Below, piece after piece: positions 59,969-64,000 of a stretch of 64,000 nucleotides of DNA; position 1 is the stretch's first letter; each line of letters opens with the position of its first letter. The stretch is taken from contig CM030358.1 of assembly GCA_017893485.1 (NCBI GenBank), forward strand, positions 254,613,228 to 254,677,227, read 5' to 3'. The DNA is from Hemerocallis citrina (taxonomy: Eukaryota > Streptophyta > Magnoliopsida > Asparagales > Asphodelaceae). Position numbers and translations under genes: made by a program. The notes beneath the pieces were generated by a model that had not been told where the DNA came from, made no database searches, and saw only the letters and a program-made list of their open reading frames with translations.

Positions 59969-60557
59969 TGTTACCGCTAAATCTGGTGTGGGGGTAAACA
60001 GATAGAATTTGTGAGTTCTTGGAAAACCTGAATAGCAAACCTAACCTGTTCTGCCGGAGCTTGACCGTTGATTCCCGCAGTTCACCTGCAAAAAGTGCGA
60101 GACACCGGGGTTGATCCCGGCGACGCACCCTCCGACGCTCAAGTCAGTAATCAGGGATGATTAAGAAAGAGCGTAAATTGGCAAAATACTGATTACCTCT
60201 TAATGGAGATGGATGGGGGGTATTTATAGGCGTCTCAGGGATCAGATTAGGCATGTAATTCCTGTGTATAAATAAGGAATGTAATCCCTAATTCCCAGTG
60301 AAAAGATAGATGTGAATCAGGGTCGTTGATTAAAATTTAATCAGGGACCTTGATTTTATCTTGCTGGACCGGGTGTGCAGCGGGTTGGAACCCGTACCCA
60401 GTTGATGTGGATCCGTTTATGAGTTATTGGGCTTTGAATAAAGACCCAGTTTCCATTTCAGACCCGTCAGTAGGTGAAATTACCGTTTTACCCCTGAGCT
60501 TTAAGATTCGTCTCCGATGTGAACGGTCCCGATTTAATCCTATTTTTAGCCATATCA
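59969..60557 (-). mobile_element. 3' LTR of a second Tat-family element
   Basis: It has the same ends as the other Tat LTRs (minus-strand TGATATGG start, GCGGTAACA end) and a TATA box at 60221-60229. The left flank (CCTAT) and right flank (CGAGC) differ, so it is not a simple solo LTR. There is no primer site on the left. A purine-rich GGAGTGGGGAGCTCG lies on its right (minus-strand upstream), so it fits a 3' LTR with the element continuing to the right. Confidence 0.75.
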
Positions 60558-61009
60558 CGAGCTCCCCACTCCTAGAGACTGAGTTTTTCAGTCTTTGAGG
60601 AGTAGTTTTACTGTTCTAATGGCGTACGAGATTTTATCGGTGTTCTTAAGGGAGTTTTGGATCTTGCTTGGGGGTAACGGTGTTATTCTGGGCTTGTAAA
60701 ATGTCCAAAAATATTCTCAGAATTTTCTGGATTTTTGGTGATTTTTCCAGATTTTTCTGGATTTTTTCTCATTTTTTGAATTTTTTATTCATTTTCCGAA
60801 TTAAATAATTAATTATCGAAAATATTAATTAATTATTCTAATTTAATAATTATTTTTCCAGAATTTTAAAATAATTTTTCTGAATTAATAATTATTTCTA
60901 GGATTTTTAATTAATTTTTTTCGATTTTTAAATATTTTTTCGGAATTTTTAAATAATTAAAACAATTAAATAAATAAATAAATAAATTAAATATTACCTG
61001 ACACGTGGC

Positions 61010-61238
61010 GCGATCTGTGCTGTCGGATCCCGGCACGAATCTTGAGGAGGCGCGTTTCCCAAAAAATCGTTATCTTGTCGTTTAGCGCACGTGGCACGAT
61101 CTGGACCGTCCATCACCAGAAGAGCGAATTTCTGGAAGATCCAACGGTCGTAGTCGCTCGGCGGCTTTTTTCTCCGTTTTGGAGCTCGGATGGGGACTTG
61201 TTCGGCAGCCGACCGGGAGGTGACGCATAATATATAGC

Positions 61239-61294
<56 letters not shown>

Positions 61295-63130
61295 CCGACT
61301 CCTTTCTCCTTCCTTCGCCTTCGAGCTTGGAGACAGTGGGGATCGACTGTCGTGAGCTCGGCGAGGGGCGCAGCGGAGATGCGGGGCTCGACTGTGGGGT
61401 CGAGTTGGAGACGAGGAGCTCGACGCTCAAGACGAGGAAGGAGCTCGCCAATGGTGGAGTGGTGCTCGACGTCCTGGTGAACGTGGCGAAGCTCGGAGCT
61501 CGGTCCTGGAGGAGTTGGGTTCGGCGTCGACGGAGCTTGGTTGTGGGCTCGTCGACACTTCGACAGTGGAGAAGGTGTGTTTTGTGTTCGATGGGTTCGG
61601 CGTAGAGCTTGGAGCTCGTCCATGTAGCTCGGCGAGGAGAGGAGCTTGACGTCGTTGGAGGTTCGGCGAAGGAGAGGAGCTCGGCGATCGTTTGCTGCGA
61701 ACGTTGCAAGCATGGCGACGGTTCGAGCTCGACGTCGACGGAGGGGCTCGACGCCGAAGCGCTCGCCTGAGTTCTGCTTGAGCTCGGTGAGGAGTGGATG
61801 GAGGTCGTCGGAGCTGGGGTGATGGAGGTAGGCAAGGCCATGGCGGAGCAGCTTGGAGAGCTCGGAGCATGGACATGCTCGGCATGGAGTTGTGGGTTCA
61901 ACCAATCTTGAAGATGAGCTCAGGTTTTGTTTTTCTTGGTTTTGGCGGGAAGAGGCTGAAGAGGAGAAGAAGGGTAACGGGGTTCGGGTTTGGATCCCTT
62001 AACGGGTCCGAACCCGACCTTTTTTCTCCTTTTTTTTGGCTGCTTGTTCGGCAAATCCGAGCGCAATTTTTGAGGCGCATTTTTGCCACTTTGCACTTTG
62101 GTAGGACAGTAGCTCGGATTGGAGATCCGAACTATGTGGCTTGATCTGGACGGTTGATCACGATCGTGGCGCGAATCTCGAGACGGGCTCAGTTCCCAAG
62201 AAAACACTATCTTGTTGTTTAGCGACGCTGGCAAGATCTGGGCCGTTCGATCGAGATCTTACACGAATGTTGAGGGAAAAGCGATTTTTCTCCGTTTTGG
62301 GGCTCGGATGGGCACTTGCTCGGCAGTCGATCGGAGGGAGGAGCTCAGATTCGATTTTGACAGTTGCTCGGGTTCGGTTTTTTCCTCGTGCGAGTGGCTC
62401 GGTTCGGATTTCCGAGCTATTCGGCGCAGCTGTATTGCGGTCCACTTTCCCGGTGCTACGGAGGTCCGATCGGGACGTGCGACCCCTCGTTTCGAAGCTA
62501 ATTCGAAGATATACAACCTCTCTTTAGGAGTGGGATGAAGATTCACCCTCCTTCATGGTCAAAATAGTCCCGCAACATTCTTGTCTTCATGGAGTTGATA
62601 AGCGCTTTGGTCTTGGGGATTTTGGAAGAGGAGCTCCACTCCTAGGGGCGGAGAAGATGTGCTAGGAAGACCTTTGTGCTAGGAAGACTCTTGTGCTAGG
62701 AAGACCCTTGTAAGATGTGCTAGGAAGACCCTAGGGGCGAAGAAGGGGCGCGAGCGGCTCGGATCGCTAGTCGCTCGGCTCGGAATACCGAGCGACGTGG
62801 AGCGATCTGAGCCGTCGGATCTCAGCGCGGATCTCGAGGCGGGCACAGTTTCCAAGAAAACACTATCTTGTCGTGTAGTGGTGCTGGCATGATTTGAGCC
62901 ATCTGATCTCAGCGCGGATCTCGAGGCGGGCACAGTTTCCAAGAAAACACTATCTTGTCGTGTAGTGGTGCTGGCATGATCTGAGCCGTCTGATCGAAAT
63001 CTTACGCGAATGTTGAGGGAAAAGTGATTTTTCTCCGTTTGGGGCTCGGATGGGCACTTGCTCGGAATCCGAGCCGGACCCTTTGATGTTGGGGTCGGAT
63101 CGGCACTTGCTCGGCATCCGAGCAGAGGGA
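61010..63130. repeat. Dispersed repeated blocks in Tat 3' region
   Basis: A block of about 200 bp (GCGATCTG, AAAACACTATCTTGT, TTTTTCTCCGTTTTGG, CTCGGATGGGCACTTGCTCGG) recurs near 61010-61210, 62130-62340 and 62800-63130. Within the last, an 87-bp unit is tandemly doubled (62821-62907 and 62908-62990). Confidence 0.75.
61237..61292. repeat. (TA)n microsatellite
   Basis: About 25 TA units. Confidence 0.95.
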
Positions 63131-63339
63131 AGGGCTCGGATTCGACAGTTGCTCGGATTTTGATCCCGCGTGTGCCGAGCTATTCGACCTGTATCGAAAC
63201 GTTTTGCCTTTTCGCCAACCGTTGCTGCTCGGCTACAAAGTCGTTTGGGCTTTCGTAACGCCTCAAGAGCCGATCAAGAGTCGCGCCCTTACGTTACAAA
63301 GTCCAAGAGACTTTCTTTTACTTTCGAGGGTTGGATTGA

Positions 63340-64000
63340 GCGAGCGGAGTGAAGAGCTCGGCTCTGGAAGAGAGCTATTTGTGAGACGAGTGTGGGGAGG
63401 GACTCTATGAGAGAGTTGTGCTCCAAACTCGTTGAGAAGAAGTCCGCTTCGGAGGCGAGCGGAGTGAAGAGCTCGGCTCTGGAAGAGAGCCATTTGTGAG
63501 ATGAGTTTGAGGAGCAACTCTAGGAGAGAGTTGTGAGCTCCGAACTCGTTGAGAAGAGGTCCGCTTCGGAGGCGAGCGGAGTGAAGAGCTCGGCTCTGGA
63601 AGAGAGCTATTTGTGAGACGAGTGTGATGAGGGACTCTATGAGAGAGTTGTGCTTCAAACTCGTTGAGAAGAGGTCCGCTTCGGAGGTCAGCGGAGTGAA
63701 GAGCTCGGCTCTGGAAGAGAGCCATTTGTGAGATGAGTTTGAGGAGCAACTCTAGGAGAGAGTTGTGAGCTTCGAACTCGTTAAGAAGAGGTCCGCTTCG
63801 GAGGCGAGCGGAGTGAAGAGCTCGGCTCTGGAAGAGAGCTATTTGTGAGACGAGTGTGAGGAGGGACTCTATGAGAGAGTCGTGCTCCAAACTCGTTGAG
63901 AAGATGTCCGCTTCGGAGGCGAGCGGAGTGAAGAGCTCGGCTCGGGAAGAGAGCCATTTGTGAGATGAGTTTGAGGAGGGACTCTATGAGAGAGTCGTGC
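63340..64000. repeat. Dimeric tandem array (about 232-bp period), continues past window
   Basis: The GCGAGCGGAGTGAAGAGCTC block starts at about 63340, 63455, 63572, 63687, 63804 and 63919, with steps alternating 115 and 117 bp. Type A units carry GCTATTTGTGAGACGAGTGT and GGGACTCTATGAG; type B units carry GCCATTTGTGAGATGAGTTT and CAACTCTAGGAG. They alternate A-B-A-B, so the true repeat is the dimer. Apparent ORFs across it (for example 63405-63890 minus) are an effect of the periodicity. Confidence 0.92.

Larger units (their letters stand above)
60558..64000 (-). mobile_element. 3' untranslated region of second Tat element, runs off window
   Basis: Starts AT-rich (60670-60990), then is GC-rich with many GAGCTCGG and GCTCGGATGGGCACTTGCTCGG units and a (TA)n run, and ends in a dimeric tandem array. 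Several long overlapping ORFs (for example 60994-61905 minus) are low-complexity readings of this GC-rich sequence and are not called. Shared CTTGCTCGG and GAGC motifs link it loosely to the array at 3100-3870. Neither pol nor an unambiguous antisense ORF is reached before the window ends. Confidence 0.6.

Noticed and set aside
59969..60557. Third Tat LTR as a simple solo LTR
   Set aside because: Flanking 5-bp sequences CCTAT and CGAGC differ, while a purine-rich tract on the right suggests a 3' LTR of a longer element.
60994..61905. Long minus-strand ORF (303 codons) and its overlapping 262-codon frame
   Set aside because: They read through a (TA)n microsatellite as an Ile/Tyr run and are Arg/Pro/Ser/Thr-rich in all frames, as expected of GC-rich repetitive Tat 3' UTR; no domain is recognised.
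63263..63890. ORFs with repeated LFQSRALHSARLRSG units
   Set aside because: The protein repetition is a direct consequence of the 115/117-bp DNA array and several frames are open; no start context or family supports translation.

Overview
The window looks like transposon-dense nuclear DNA of a flowering plant, probably a eudicot with a large AT-rich genome. This is inferred from plant-specific element families (Tat-lineage and chromodomain Ty3/gypsy, plant L1-type LINE, Ac-like hAT, Helitron, TRIM-like elements). I see no complete host gene, no tRNA or rRNA gene and no prokaryotic signature. The only recognisable host-gene sequence is a short exon-like fragment of a PDR-type ABC transporter (about 28,866-29,010). 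The species cannot be named from the sequence.

Left block (791-20,893, minus strand): one old Tat-lineage Ty3/gypsy element cut up by later insertions. Read on the minus strand it has a 5' LTR (19,870-20,893) carrying a Helitron, a primer-binding site, gag pieces, then a pol pseudogene (8,528-5,521) with RT, RNase H, archaeal-type RNase H and integrase. Its 3' region holds a dimeric tandem repeat (3,100-3,870) and a coiled-coil reading frame on the opposite strand (796-2,869). Into it went a copia-like LTR (edge of the window to 790), a 1.2-kb TRIM-like element (4,230-5,457, TSD CAGCA), a truncated chromovirus (8,534 to about 15,900) and a solo chromovirus LTR (16,303-19,381).

Middle (20,894-32,681): a Tat solo LTR (TSD TCTTC), a 3.4-kb chromovirus solo LTR (TSD ATATA), simple repeats, the ABC-transporter fragment and a 2.9-kb probable solo LTR. 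From 32,682 to 41,882 lies a decayed Ty1/copia element with both LTRs. A 3.4-kb hAT transposon (35,343-38,772, TSD GTAATTAT) with a nearly complete but broken transposase sits inside it. A 5'-truncated LINE with a long open ORF2 occupies 42,252-45,915.

Right block (46,200-64,000): LTR fragments, then a three-layer nest. A TRIM-like element (51,299-57,257, TSD AAATG) was entered by a 4.57-kb solo LTR (51,320-55,888, TSD TTCAA), which itself carries a long foldback element. Next come a small hAT MITE (58,440-58,915, TSD CTTCTCAT) and a second Tat 3' LTR (59,969-60,557). The GC-rich 3' region of that second Tat element runs off the window in another dimeric tandem array.

The elements do not form a pathway. 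The value of the window is that exact TSDs and paired LTRs give insertion order, and several unusual structures stand out: an antisense ORF, dimeric 3' arrays, an intron at a gag-protease junction, and a 35-bp palindromic micro-insertion.
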